From Bosea sp. AS-1 (lineage in GTDB: Bacteria; Pseudomonadota; Alphaproteobacteria; Rhizobiales; Beijerinckiaceae): a stretch of DNA of 64,000 bases. Below, one piece after another: positions 44,473 through 52,762 of this stretch; the stretch's first letter is position 1, and every line of letters starts with the position of its first letter. The translations under genes and the position numbers were made by a program. The notes under the pieces were generated by a model. The model had not been told where the DNA came from and searched no databases. It worked only from the letters and a program-made list of their open reading frames with translations. The stretch lies in contig NZ_CP022372.1 in the NCBI RefSeq assembly GCF_002220095.1, positions 1,646,501-1,710,500 of the forward strand, read 5' to 3'.

Positions 44473-45564
44473 ATGAGCTGGTCGCTCCAGCAGGATGCCG
44501 CCTTGTCGGCCGTGGCGCGCTGGCTGCAAGCCGGCACGCCGCAAGTTTTCCGCCTGTTCGGCTATGCCGGCACGGGCAAGACCACGCTCGCGCGCCACAT
44601 CGCCGAAGCGGTGGACGGCGAAGTCGTCTTCGCGGCCTACACGGGGAAGGCCGCGCTCGTCCTGCGCAACAAGGGCTGTACGGACGCTCAGACCATTCAT
44701 TCGCTGATCTACCGTTCGCGCGGCGTCGACGAAGAGAGCCCGATCTTCGCGCTGAACCGCGATAGCCAGGCGGCGAAGGCCAAGCTGATCGTCATCGACG
44801 AGTGCTCGATGGTCGACGAGGAGCTGGGCCGGGATCTCCTGTCCTTCGGGACGCCGGTGCTGGTCCTCGGTGACCCGGCCCAGCTCCCGCCAGTGAAGGG
44901 CGGCGGTTTCTTCACCGAGCAGGAGCCCGACGTGATGCTGACGGAGGTCCATCGTCAGGCGGCGGACAATCCGATCGTGCGGATGTCGATGATCGTGCGC
45001 GAAGGTGGACGGCTCGAGCTCGGCGACTACGGCCCGAGCCGGGTGATCCGCCGCGATGCGATCAATCCGGAGATCGTGATGAGCGCGGACCAGGTGCTGG
45101 TCGGGATGAACAAGACGCGGCGCAACTACAATGCTCGAATCCGCCAGCTCATGGGCCGCACCGAGACGAATCCGGTTGCGGGCGAGAAGCTGGTCTGCCT
45201 ACGCAACGACAAGAGCAAGGGGTTGCTCAATGGCGGCTCCTGGATCGTGCAGGAGATCAAGACCTCGAAGAAGGGGCTCGTCACCATGCGGGTGACGCCG
45301 GAGGACGACACCGGTGCCAAGGCGGTAAAAGTCTCCGTGCTGCCGAACTTCTTCGACGGCACCGAGGAAGAGATCCCCTGGGAGCTGCGCAAGCACACCG
45401 ACGAATTCACCTTCGGCTATGCGCTGACCGTGCACAAGGCGCAGGGCTCGCAATGGGACGACGTGGTGCTCTTCGACGAGAGCTTCGCCTTCCGCGAGCA
45501 TCGGGCGCGCTGGCTTTATACCGGTCTGACCCGCGCGGCCGAGACGATCACGGTGGTGATGTAG
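44473..45564 (+). CDS. RecD-like ATP-dependent DNA helicase
   Basis: A 363-aa superfamily 1 helicase core. Walker A is GYAGTGKTTLA near residue 30, Walker B IVIDECSMVDEE near 102, motif III GDPAQLPPVKGGG near 128, and the C-terminal UvrD_C_2 part has TVHKAQGSQWDDVVLFDE and TGLTRAAETITVVM. It is far shorter than RecD or RecD2 and lacks nuclease and HhH parts, like many phage Dda-type or stand-alone helicases. Its TAG stop abuts the stop of the convergent GNAT gene with no gap. Confidence 0.9.
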   Translation: MSWSLQQDAALSAVARWLQAGTPQVFRLFGYAGTGKTTLARHIAEAVDGEVVFAAYTGKAALVLRNKGCTDAQTIHSLIYRSRGVDEESPIFALNRDSQAAKAKLIVIDECSMVDEELGRDLLSFGTPVLVLGDPAQLPPVKGGGFFTEQEPDVMLTEVHRQAADNPIVRMSMIVREGGRLELGDYGPSRVIRRDAINPEIVMSADQVLVGMNKTRRNYNARIRQLMGRTETNPVAGEKLVCLRNDKSKGLLNGGSWIVQEIKTSKKGLVTMRVTPEDDTGAKAVKVSVLPNFFDGTEEEIPWELRKHTDEFTFGYALTVHKAQGSQWDDVVLFDESFAFREHRARWLYTGLTRAAETITVVM

Positions 45565-46125
45565 TTAAGGGCGAGCGCCCAGCTCCGGGGAGTGAGCTGG
45601 AGCAGCGAGCGCATAGCGCTGCTGCAGGATGTCCTCTCCGCGGGAGCGGGACGCTACGCGAACGGTATCGAGCGGACGGAAACCGAGTTTCAGAAGCACA
45701 TTGCCCGATGCGGCATTGTCGGCCGCGTGCCCCGATCGAAGCTCTTCCAGCCCGATCTGCCGGAACGCGAAGCGCACCACGGCCTGCGCCGCCTCGAAGG
45801 CGTAGCCCTGGCCCCAACTGGCCCGATCGAACCAATAGCCGAGCTCGCCCTCGCGGCGGGCGATCTCGTCGATGTCGGTGAGGCCGATGACATGTCCCTC
45901 GCGTTCGACCGCAAAGCGATAGGCTTCTCCTGCCGCCCATTCCCCGCCGTGGCCTGCGAACCAGGCTTCGATGTCATCGCGGTCGGGAGGGTAGGATGCC
46001 ATGCGCAGCATGCGTGCAACCTCCCAGTTCGACTGGATATGAAAGGCGCGATCCGCATCGGCCGGAGTCGTCGGCCGCAGAACGAGGCGTTCCGTCACAA
46101 TCCTGCAGGGAGACGTGGGAGGCAT
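45565..46125 (-). CDS. GNAT-family N-acetyltransferase (RimJ/RimL-like)
   Basis: A 186-aa acetyltransferase starting RIVTERLVLRPTTPADADR, a form typical of RimJ/RimL-like enzymes acting on N-termini or small molecules. ELGYWFDRASWGQGYAFEAA near residue 90 includes the acetyl-CoA binding segment (RxxGxG/A-like WGQGYA). ATG at 46125 has GGGAGA upstream region. Target unknown. Confidence 0.9.
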   Translation of the reverse strand: MPPTSPCRIVTERLVLRPTTPADADRAFHIQSNWEVARMLRMASYPPDRDDIEAWFAGHGGEWAAGEAYRFAVEREGHVIGLTDIDEIARREGELGYWFDRASWGQGYAFEAAQAVVRFAFRQIGLEELRSGHAADNAASGNVLLKLGFRPLDTVRVASRSRGEDILQQRYALAAPAHSPELGARP

Positions 46126-46228
46126 GGTCGGTCGCAGCCATCCTTGATGAGCCTGCCGCATCCTATCGCGATTGCCGTGCGGATCGCCATCCGGGCCAAT
46201 GGTTCCGGGGCGCCGACAGCGGCCTGCG

Positions 46229-46675
46229 TCAATCCACGATGCCGTCGCGGCCCTCGATCGTCATCAACGTTGCAGTCAGTAGGGCGATGAGGCGCTCCCT
46301 GCCGTCGTTCTCGGCCAGCACCTCGGTCTGCGCCAGCGTCAGGGTCCGGCCGGCCTTGACCACCTTGCCGCGCGCGACGATGCGCGTGCCGGCAGCGGGC
46401 GCGAGCAGGTTGATCTTGAATTCCGTGGTCAGGATGCCACGGCCCGCGGGCATCATGCTGAGCGCGGCATAGCCGGCGGCGCTGTCCGCGATGGCGCTCA
46501 CGGCGCCCGCATGCACGAAGCCATGCTGCTGCGCGATCTCGGGCCGAGGCACAAGCGCAATCTCTACCCGACCCGGCGAGACATGGACGAGGCTGGCACC
46601 GAGCGTCTGCATCAGACCCTGCTTGGCAAAACTCTCCCGGATCCGGCGGTCGACGCTGCTTTCGTCCATGGTCAT
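46229..46675 (-). CDS. PaaI-family thioesterase
   Basis: A 148-aa hot-dog thioesterase of the PaaI/YigI type. The active-site stretch is QQHGFVHAGAVSAIADSAAG near residue 48; TTEFKINLLAPA near 84 forms the central strand. Acts on acyl-CoA thioesters in the cytosol. Start: ATG 46675 with AGGAGG 7 nt upstream; the ATG at 46669 is less likely. Confidence 0.92.
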   Translation of the reverse strand: MTMDESSVDRRIRESFAKQGLMQTLGASLVHVSPGRVEIALVPRPEIAQQHGFVHAGAVSAIADSAAGYAALSMMPAGRGILTTEFKINLLAPAAGTRIVARGKVVKAGRTLTLAQTEVLAENDGRERLIALLTATLMTIEGRDGIVD

Positions 46676-46843
46676 GACGATCCTCCTGGCCGGCTACGGT
46701 GACAGCTGCCCCGTACCGCTGCAACGGGGAGCGCGCAGGGATGGCGGAAACCACCGAACATTGCCGCTTTGTCATGAAAGCCCTCGGTTTTTTGCCATAG
46801 TCCGCGTGAATTCTCAGCGAACGCATCAGCGGAGGCGAGGGCG

Positions 46844-48316
46844 GTGGCGGAAAGCGGAAGCCTGACTGCAGGGGCTGTCGCCCTCCAGCGTTTCGGGCTC
46901 GGCCCGAAGCCGGGGCAAGGCGAGGCGATCCGTCGGGATGCGCGGGAGCGGCTCCTAGCCGAGGTCGCGGCCGGTAGCCCGGCGCAGCCGCCGGGTGTTC
47001 CCTTTCCGGGCGTTTCCGAGATCGGGCGCGCGCTGTTCGCCTTCGAGGATCAGCAGAAAATCGAGCGCGAGGCGAAGCAGGCGGCGCAAGGCATGCAGGT
47101 CGCGAGCGCTGCGCCGATGAATGCCCCGGCGATGAATGCGGGGCAGAGCATGGCGGGCGCGAACGATATGGCGCAGCCGGCCAAGCCGCTGCCGAACGAA
47201 CCGGCCTTGCCTTTCCGCACCTATCGCGACGAGGTGAAGGCGCGCGTCGATCTCGCTCTCGCGGCGGAGACCGGATTGGGCGAGCGGCTGACGATGTTCT
47301 GGTCGAACCATTTCTGCATCGGCGCGACCAAGAGCAATATCGGACGCATCATGGCCGGAGCTTATGAGCGCGAGGCGATCCGGCCGCATGTCTTCGGGCG
47401 TTTCGAAGACATGCTGATCGCGGCGGAAAGCCATCCGGCGATGCTCGACTTCCTCGATAACCGCCAGTCGATCGGCCCGAACTCCCCCGCGGGACGCCGG
47501 CAACGCCGCGGGCTCAACGAGAATCTTGCCCGCGAGATCATGGAACTGCATACGCTTGGCGTTTCCGGCGGCTACGATCAGGCCGATGTCACCAATCTCG
47601 CCCGCATCCTCACCGGCTGGACGATGGCGGGGCGCGATGGGCGGCTGGGCTTCCCCGGCTCCTTCATCTTCAATCCCGGACTCCACGAACCGGGCGCGAC
47701 GCCCTTGCTCGGCCGGGCCTATGAGCAACCGGATCTGGCGCAGGGCGTGGCGGCGCTGACCGATCTCGCGCATCACCCGGCGACCGCTCGGTTCATCGCA
47801 ACCAAACTCGTGCGTCATTTCGTGGCCGACGATCCGCCGCCCAAATTGGTCGAGCTCTTGGCCTCCACCTTCCGGCAAAGCGGCGGCGATCTGCCATCGG
47901 TCTATCGGGCGCTGATCGGTAGCGACGAAGCCTGGAAGGCGCCGGCGAGCAAGATCCGCTCGCCGCAGGAGTTCCTGCTCGCAGCCTATCGCGCGACCGG
48001 ACTGAAGCCGAATGCCGGCCAGATCCTCGGCCCCCTCGGCGCGATGGGTCAGCCTTTCTGGCAGCCATCGGGGCCGAACGGCTATGCCGATACCAATGCC
48101 AGCTGGGCCTCGGCCGAGGGCATCAAGACGCGCATCGATGTCGCGGCTGGCTGGGGCCGGCAAGCCGCCAATGCGGTGCCGGATCCGCGGGGTCTGGCGC
48201 AGGATGTCCTCGGTCCGCTCCTCTCGCCCGAGACGCAGCAGGCGGTGGCGCGGGCCGAGAGCCGGCCGCAGGCGGTTGCGCTGCTGCTGATGTCGCCCGA
48301 ATTCCAGCGGAGGTGA
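46844..48316 (+). CDS. DUF1800 domain-containing protein
   Basis: A 490-aa protein of the DUF1800 family (PF08811). Family motifs: RLTMFWSNHFCIGA near residue 147, RRQRRGLNENLAREIMELHTLGV near 220 (shown in parts: GLNENLAREIMELHTLG), TNLARILTGWT, and HPATARFIATKLVRHFVADD near 310. A low-complexity Met/Ala/Asn stretch is at about 85-115. No signal peptide is clear from the GTG start at 46844. It is always-or-often paired with a DUF1501 gene; here they overlap (GTGA). The pair is predicted to act at or beyond the cell envelope; biochemical function is not established. Confidence 0.9.
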   Translation: MAESGSLTAGAVALQRFGLGPKPGQGEAIRRDARERLLAEVAAGSPAQPPGVPFPGVSEIGRALFAFEDQQKIEREAKQAAQGMQVASAAPMNAPAMNAGQSMAGANDMAQPAKPLPNEPALPFRTYRDEVKARVDLALAAETGLGERLTMFWSNHFCIGATKSNIGRIMAGAYEREAIRPHVFGRFEDMLIAAESHPAMLDFLDNRQSIGPNSPAGRRQRRGLNENLAREIMELHTLGVSGGYDQADVTNLARILTGWTMAGRDGRLGFPGSFIFNPGLHEPGATPLLGRAYEQPDLAQGVAALTDLAHHPATARFIATKLVRHFVADDPPPKLVELLASTFRQSGGDLPSVYRALIGSDEAWKAPASKIRSPQEFLLAAYRATGLKPNAGQILGPLGAMGQPFWQPSGPNGYADTNASWASAEGIKTRIDVAAGWGRQAANAVPDPRGLAQDVLGPLLSPETQQAVARAESRPQAVALLLMSPEFQRR

Positions 48317-48321
48317 CGGAG

Positions 48322-49566
48322 ATGGATCACCGGGATGATGATTGCGAACGGATGACGCCATCGCGTCGCGCTATTCTCGGTGCGGCGGGGGCTCTGTTCG
48401 CCTGGTCCTTCGTGCCGAAATTCGCCTACGCGGCGGCGGGCGCGCGGGATCCGCGCTTCGTCGTGGTCGTGCTGCGCGGCGCGCTCGACGGGCTCTCTGC
48501 CGTCCCCCCCATCGGCGACCCAGGCTATGCCGGCCTGCGCGAGGGCATCGCACTCGCCAAGGACGGCCCGGAGGCGGCGTTGCCGCTCGACGGCTTCTTC
48601 TACCTCCATCCGGCGATGCCCAATCTGGCGCGGCTCTACAGGCAAGGGCAGGCGGCGATCGTCCATGCTGCCGCGACAGGCTATCGCGAGCGCTCGCATT
48701 TCGACGGACAGGACGTTCTGGAAAGCGGGCAGGCCGGGCCGGGCCATACCGCCTCGGGCTGGCTCAACCGCCTGCTCGCCAGCCTGCCGGCCGGCGAAGG
48801 CATCGCCCGCAAGGGCGTGCTCGGCGTCGGCGTCGTGCCCCCCCTGGTTGTGCGCGGCGATGCCCCCGTGCTGGGCTGGGCGCCGCCACGCATGGCACGT
48901 GCGGGCGCGGACCTGACGATGCGTCTCGCCGATCTTTACGGCCAGCGGGATAAGGCGCTTTCCGCGGCGTTGCAGCAGGCGATCGAGACCGAAGGCCTGG
49001 CCCAGCGGAGGGGTATGGACGGCAAGATGAGCGGTGTCGGGCCGGATTCTGCCGATGGCATGCGCCGCATCGCCGAGGGAGCGGCTGGGCTCATCGGCGC
49101 CGATGATGGCCCACGTATCGCGGCTCTCGCTTTCGAAGGGTGGGACACGCATGCCAATGAGGGCGGAGCCAAGGGCCGGCTCGCAAGCCTGCTCGGCGGC
49201 CTCGACGGAGCCTTCGCCACCTTCGAAACAGGTCTGGCGCCGGTCTGGAAGGATACGGTGGTGATGGTGGTGACGGAGTTCGGCCGCACGGCTGCGGTGA
49301 ACGGTACGGTCGGCACCGATCACGGCACCGGGACCGTCGCCTTCCTCGTCGGCGGGGCGGTCAAGGGCGGGCGGATGATCGCCGACTGGCCGGGCCTGAA
49401 GCCCGAGGATCTCTACCAGAACCGCGATCTCAAGCCGACAACCGATATCCGCGCCGTAGCAAAGGGTGTGGTCGCCGATCTCTTCGGACTGTCTGGACCG
49501 GTGCTGGCGGAGAAGGTGTTTCCGGGAACGGCCGATCTCGGGCCGGTAACGGGGCTGGTGGTTTAA
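48322..49566 (+). CDS. DUF1501 domain-containing Tat-exported protein
   Basis: A 414-aa protein of the DUF1501 family, alkaline-phosphatase/sulfatase-like fold. The N-terminus has a Tat-type signal (SRRAILGAAGALFAWSF). Features: VVVLRGALDGLSAVPP near residue 50, HPAMPNLARLYRQGQAAIVHA, RSHFDGQDVLESG, and the C-terminal TVVMVVTEFGRTAAVNGT with TDHGTG, the histidine and acidic residues that could hold a metal. I chose the ATG at 48322 (GGAGGTG ends 6 nt before it); a GTG at 48313 overlaps the DUF1800 stop. Expected to be folded before export and work with the DUF1800 protein. Confidence 0.9.
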   Translation: MDHRDDDCERMTPSRRAILGAAGALFAWSFVPKFAYAAAGARDPRFVVVVLRGALDGLSAVPPIGDPGYAGLREGIALAKDGPEAALPLDGFFYLHPAMPNLARLYRQGQAAIVHAAATGYRERSHFDGQDVLESGQAGPGHTASGWLNRLLASLPAGEGIARKGVLGVGVVPPLVVRGDAPVLGWAPPRMARAGADLTMRLADLYGQRDKALSAALQQAIETEGLAQRRGMDGKMSGVGPDSADGMRRIAEGAAGLIGADDGPRIAALAFEGWDTHANEGGAKGRLASLLGGLDGAFATFETGLAPVWKDTVVMVVTEFGRTAAVNGTVGTDHGTGTVAFLVGGAVKGGRMIADWPGLKPEDLYQNRDLKPTTDIRAVAKGVVADLFGLSGPVLAEKVFPGTADLGPVTGLVV

Positions 49567-49625
49567 GCTTGTCCTTCATGCCCGGGCCTGAGCCCGAGCG
49601 CATCGCCAGGAAATGCTCACGAGAT

Positions 49626-49655
49626 TCCCGGGCCGGCGCGATGCGTGGCCCGGGA
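49626..49655. repeat. Extragenic palindrome
   Basis: TCCCGGGCC / GGCCCGGGA, 9 bp, loop 12 nt, in the 102-nt gap between the convergent DUF1501 and leuD genes, with a second CCCGGGCC copy just to its left (49581-49588). Same style as the palindromes at 23860 and 41474. Confidence 0.5.
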
Positions 49656-49668
49656 GCGACGTTTCAGC

Positions 49669-50271
49669 TCAGGCCCATTCGCGCTGTTTCAGCTTAGCCT
49701 CATAGGCGTCGATCTTCGTGCCCTTCTCCATGGTCAGGCCGATGTCGTCGAGGCCGTTGAGCAGGCAATGCTTGCGGAAGGGATCGAGCTCGAACTTGAT
49801 CTCGCCGCCGTCCGGGCCCTTGATCGTCTGGTTCTCGAGGTCGATCGTCAGTGTCGCGTTGGAGCCGCGCTCGGCATCGTCGAACAGCGCGTCGAGCTGC
49901 TCGGGCGTGACCTTGATCGGCAGAATGCCGTTCTTGAAGCAGTTGTTGTAGAAGATGTCGGCGAAGCTCGTGGAGATCACGCAGCGGATGCCGAAGTCGA
50001 GCAGCGCCCAGGGGGCGTGCTCGCGTGAGGAGCCGCAGCCGAAATTGTCGCCGGCGACCAGGATCTGCGCCTTGCGATAGGCTGGCTGGTTCAGCACGAA
50101 ATCCGGATTTTCCGAACCGTCCTCCTTGTAGCGCATCTCCGAGAACAGCGCGGTGCCAAGGCCCGTGCGCTTGATCGTCTTCAGGTATTGCTTCGGGATG
50201 ATCATGTCGGTGTCGACATTGACCACCTTCAGGGGGGCGGGTGTCGAGGTCAGGGTGGTGAAGGGCTGCAT
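49669..50271 (-). CDS. leuD: 3-isopropylmalate dehydratase small subunit
   Basis: A 200-aa swivel subunit that works with LeuC to isomerise 2-isopropylmalate to 3-isopropylmalate in leucine synthesis. Motifs: [16 protein letters not shown] near residue 18 and [21 protein letters not shown] near 70 (the Ser-Arg substrate site), then [13 protein letters not shown]. It is the last gene of the leuC / 81-aa / zincin / leuD run. Confidence 0.97.
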   Translation of the reverse strand: MQPFTTLTSTPAPLKVVNVDTDMIIPKQYLKTIKRTGLGTALFSEMRYKEDGSENPDFVLNQPAYRKAQILVAGDNFGCGSSREHAPWALLDFGIRCVISTSFADIFYNNCFKNGILPIKVTPEQLDALFDDAERGSNATLTIDLENQTIKGPDGGEIKFELDPFRKHCLLNGLDDIGLTMEKGTKIDAYEAKLKQREWA

Positions 50272-50297
50272 GTTCCTGTCCTTGCTTCAGGCCGGGC

Positions 50298-50732
50298 TCA
50301 GCCGGCCGCCTGTTCGATGGCTTCCATGTCCTCGTCGGAGAAGCCGAAATGGTGGCCGATCTCATGGACCATGACGTGGGTCACGATGGTGCCGAGGCTT
50401 TCGTCATGTTCGGCCCAATAGTCGAGGATTGGCCGGCGATAGAGGTGGATGGTGTTGGGCATTTGGCCGGTCTGCGGCGCATAGCCTTGCTGCGGCAGCC
50501 CGACGCCGGTGAAGAGGCCGAGCAGATCGAAGGGGCTCTCTGCCTCCAGCTCCTTCAGGACGTCGTCCTCCGGGAACTCGGCGACGTTGAAGATCACGTC
50601 GGCGCAGAGCGCGCGGAACTCATCCGGCAGGCGGTCGAAGGCGGCCTGAGCCAGTTCTTCGAACGCCGCCAGCGACGGGGCCTTCGCCCCGTCCCAGTCG
50701 ATCTGCGCTGCCTTCGTCACGGCGGCATCCAT
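50298..50732 (-). CDS. Zincin-like metallopeptidase (PF06262)
   Basis: A 144-aa minimal zincin. The zinc site is VMVHEIGHHFGFSDEDM near residue 125 (HExxHxxGxxD form), preceded by PNTIHLYRRPIL. No signal peptide is present, so it should be cytosolic. The length is typical of this small family, whose peptide substrate is not established. The ATG at 50732 lies 5 nt after the stop of the 81-aa gene, and leuD begins 26 nt downstream, so all are probably on one message with leuC. Confidence 0.9.
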   Translation of the reverse strand: MDAAVTKAAQIDWDGAKAPSLAAFEELAQAAFDRLPDEFRALCADVIFNVAEFPEDDVLKELEAESPFDLLGLFTGVGLPQQGYAPQTGQMPNTIHLYRRPILDYWAEHDESLGTIVTHVMVHEIGHHFGFSDEDMEAIEQAAG

Positions 50733-50737
50733 GCCTG

Positions 50738-50983
50738 TCACCAGATCTTGAGCTGATGGCCGAGCCACCAGGCCAGCACGACGACGCCGAGGAGCGAGAG
50801 GGAACGGCCGATGCGCCGGCCCCAGAGCTCGATCTTGTCGCCCTCCGGCGCATCGGCGCCGGAGAAGTGCTGTGCGGCCCGGCCCATCGAGGAGCCGAGC
50901 AAGGTCTCGCTGTCGCGTTTGACGCGCTCGAGCGCGGCCTTGGCCTCGGCCTCGCGGGCAGTTTCGCGGGGGTCGTTCGACAT
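50738..50983 (-). CDS. Small single-pass membrane protein
   Basis: An 81-aa protein. The first ~50 residues are charged and helical (REAEAKAALERVKRDSETLL), followed by one C-terminal membrane segment (LSLLGVVVLAWWLGHQL) and a short KIW tail, a tail-anchored layout. Start ATG 50983 is 23 nt after the leuC stop. No family recognised. Its place between leuC and a zincin gene hints that it may be the zincin's target or anchor, which is only a guess. Confidence 0.75.
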   Translation of the reverse strand: MSNDPRETAREAEAKAALERVKRDSETLLGSSMGRAAQHFSGADAPEGDKIELWGRRIGRSLSLLGVVVLAWWLGHQLKIW

Positions 50984-51006
50984 GATGCGCTCCCCGCGAG
51001 ACCGCT

Positions 51007-52425
51007 TCAGCCCAGCGTGCGGACATCGACGAAGCGGCCGGTCAAGGCCGCCGCCGCCGCCATCGCCGGCGAGACGAGATGGGTGCGGCCGCGATAGCCC
51101 TGGCGACCCTCGAAATTGCGGTTCGAGGTCGAGGCGGCGCGCTGGCCGGGCTTGAGCTGGTCGGGGTTCATACCCAGGCACATCGAGCAGCCCGGCTCGC
51201 GCCATTCGAAGCCGGCGGCGATGAAGATCTTGTCGAGGCCTTCGGCCTCGGCCTGCTCCTTCACCAGGCCGGAGCCGGGAACGATCATGCCGTAGTCGAG
51301 ACTTGCATGGATCTTCTTGCCCTCGACGATCTTCGCGACGGTGCGCAGATCCTCGATGCGGCCATTGGTGCAGGAGCCGATCCAGATCACGTCGAGCGGG
51401 ATGTCGGTGATCTTTGTGCCGGCGGTCAGGCCCATGTATTCGAGCGCGCGCTTCTTCGAGGCGCGCTTGACCTCGTCGGCGATCAGCTCGGGATCCGGAA
51501 CCGCGCCGGTCACCGAGATCACATCCTCGGGGCTGGTACCCCAGGAGACGATCGGCGGCAGGTTGGCGGCGTCGAGCCTGACGACACGGTCGAAATGCGC
51601 GCCTTCGTCGGAGCGGAGCGTCTCCCAGTAGCGGACGGCGGCATCCCAGGCGGCGCCCTGCGGCGCCTTGGGGCGGCCCTTCAGATAGGCGAAGGCCTTC
51701 TCGTCGGGGGCGACCATGCCGGCGCGGGCACCGCCCTCGATCGACATGTTGCAGACCGTCATGCGACCTTCCATGGTGAGGCCGCGGATGGCTTCGCCAG
51801 CATATTCGATCACCGAACCGGTGCCGCCGGCGGTGCCGATCTCGCCGATGATGGCGAGCGTGATGTCCTTGGCGCCGACGCCGGGAGCAGGCGTGCCGTC
51901 CACCTGGACGAGCATGTTCATCGCCTTCTTCTGGATCAGCGTCTGAGTGGCGAGGACGTGCTCGACCTCCGAGGTGCCGATGCCGTGGGCGAGCGCACCG
52001 AAGGCGCCGTGCGTCGAGGTGTGCGAGTCGCCGCAGACGATCGTGGTGCCGGGCAGGGTGAAGCCCTGCTCGGGGCCGACGATGTGGACGATGCCCTGGC
52101 GCTTGTCGAGCTCGTTGAAATACTCGACGCCGAAGTCCCTGGCGTTCTTGGCGAGCGCCTCGACCTGGATGCGGCTTTCCTCTTCCTGGATGCCCTTGGA
52201 GCGGTCGGTGGTCTGGATGTTGTGGTCGACGACGGCGAGCGTCTTCTCGGGCGCACGGACCTTGCGGCCGGTCATGCGCAGGCCTTCGAAGGCCTGCGGG
52301 CTCGTCACCTCATGAACCAGGTGGCGGTCGATATAGAGCAGGCAGGTGCCGTCATCCTGCCGGTCGACGACGTGGTCGTCGAAGATTTTGTCGTAGAGCG
52401 TCTGGGGACCCTTGGTCGCAGTCAT
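51007..52425 (-). CDS. leuC: 3-isopropylmalate dehydratase large subunit
   Basis: A 472-aa aconitase-fold enzyme with a [4Fe-4S] cluster. The cluster cysteines are in [12 protein letters not shown] near residue 350 and [13 protein letters not shown] near 410-415; [15 protein letters not shown] near 130 and [15 protein letters not shown] near 200 are also family signatures. Works with LeuD, encoded downstream after two extra genes. Two hairpins and a short ORF precede it (see separate entries), a layout consistent with 5'-leader control. Confidence 0.98.
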   Translation of the reverse strand: MTATKGPQTLYDKIFDDHVVDRQDDGTCLLYIDRHLVHEVTSPQAFEGLRMTGRKVRAPEKTLAVVDHNIQTTDRSKGIQEEESRIQVEALAKNARDFGVEYFNELDKRQGIVHIVGPEQGFTLPGTTIVCGDSHTSTHGAFGALAHGIGTSEVEHVLATQTLIQKKAMNMLVQVDGTPAPGVGAKDITLAIIGEIGTAGGTGSVIEYAGEAIRGLTMEGRMTVCNMSIEGGARAGMVAPDEKAFAYLKGRPKAPQGAAWDAAVRYWETLRSDEGAHFDRVVRLDAANLPPIVSWGTSPEDVISVTGAVPDPELIADEVKRASKKRALEYMGLTAGTKITDIPLDVIWIGSCTNGRIEDLRTVAKIVEGKKIHASLDYGMIVPGSGLVKEQAEAEGLDKIFIAAGFEWREPGCSMCLGMNPDQLKPGQRAASTSNRNFEGRQGYRGRTHLVSPAMAAAAALTGRFVDVRTLG

Positions 52426-52466
52426 GGCTTGGTCTCGGTCTGCTGAAATCTGATCTGGAAACGGGA

Positions 52467-52488
52467 AAGCCGGCGCTCGAGCCGGCTT
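52467..52488 (-). promoter_or_regulatory. leuC leader hairpin 2
   Basis: Perfect 8-bp stem AAGCCGGC / GCCGGCTT with a 6-nt loop, 42 nt upstream of the leuC start. On the minus strand it is followed by TTCCCGTTT. It could be an attenuator or protect the 5' end. Confidence 0.45.
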
Positions 52489-52509
52489 GCAAAAACGGTT
52501 CGCCTGTCG

Positions 52510-52531
52510 CCGGCCGCACGGAAGCGGCCGG
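52510..52531 (-). promoter_or_regulatory. leuC leader hairpin 1
   Basis: Perfect 8-bp stem CCGGCCGC / GCGGCCGG with a 6-nt loop, 2 nt after the stop of the small ORF at 52534-52707; a TTTTT run lies 13-18 nt further on. Position fits transcription control between that ORF and leuC. Confidence 0.45.
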
Positions 52532-52533
52532 TC

Positions 52534-52707
52534 TCAGGCGCCGGTAAGGCCTGCGGCGAGGGACGCGGTGAAGCGGCCGAAGAAGCGCCAGGGCAGGCGG
52601 GCATGGTCATGCAGCGCGGCAAAATCCTGCGTCGTCGGCAGGGGCGGCAGATGGCCCTCTCCCTGCACGGCGCAGGAGCGCTGGAACTGATGCACGCACG
52701 GCGACAT
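52534..52707 (-). CDS. Probable 57-aa small protein upstream of leuC
   Basis: A short ORF from ATG 52707 to TGA 52534, read by hand. It begins MSPCVHQFQRSCAV, has DFAALHDHARLPWRFF in the middle and ends AAGLTGA. GC by codon position is about 72, 56 and 84%, the coding pattern of this genome; 48 of 57 codons end in G or C. No leucine run is present, so it is not a classic leu leader peptide. The ribosome site is weak. No homologue is known to me; a two-cysteine start and a histidine pair in the middle are its notable points. It may be a small protein of its own or a regulatory leader for leuC. Confidence 0.45.
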   Translation of the reverse strand: MSPCVHQFQRSCAVQGEGHLPPLPTTQDFAALHDHARLPWRFFGRFTASLAAGLTGA

Positions 52708-52762
52708 GGCTACTGTTTAGCAGTTCCAAGGAAGCCGGACAATCGACCTCCTTGCCGGTCCG

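Noticed and set aside
52534..52707. Classic leu operon leader peptide
   Set aside because: The small ORF has only scattered leucines and no tandem Leu codons, so ribosome stalling at Leu codons is not supported.
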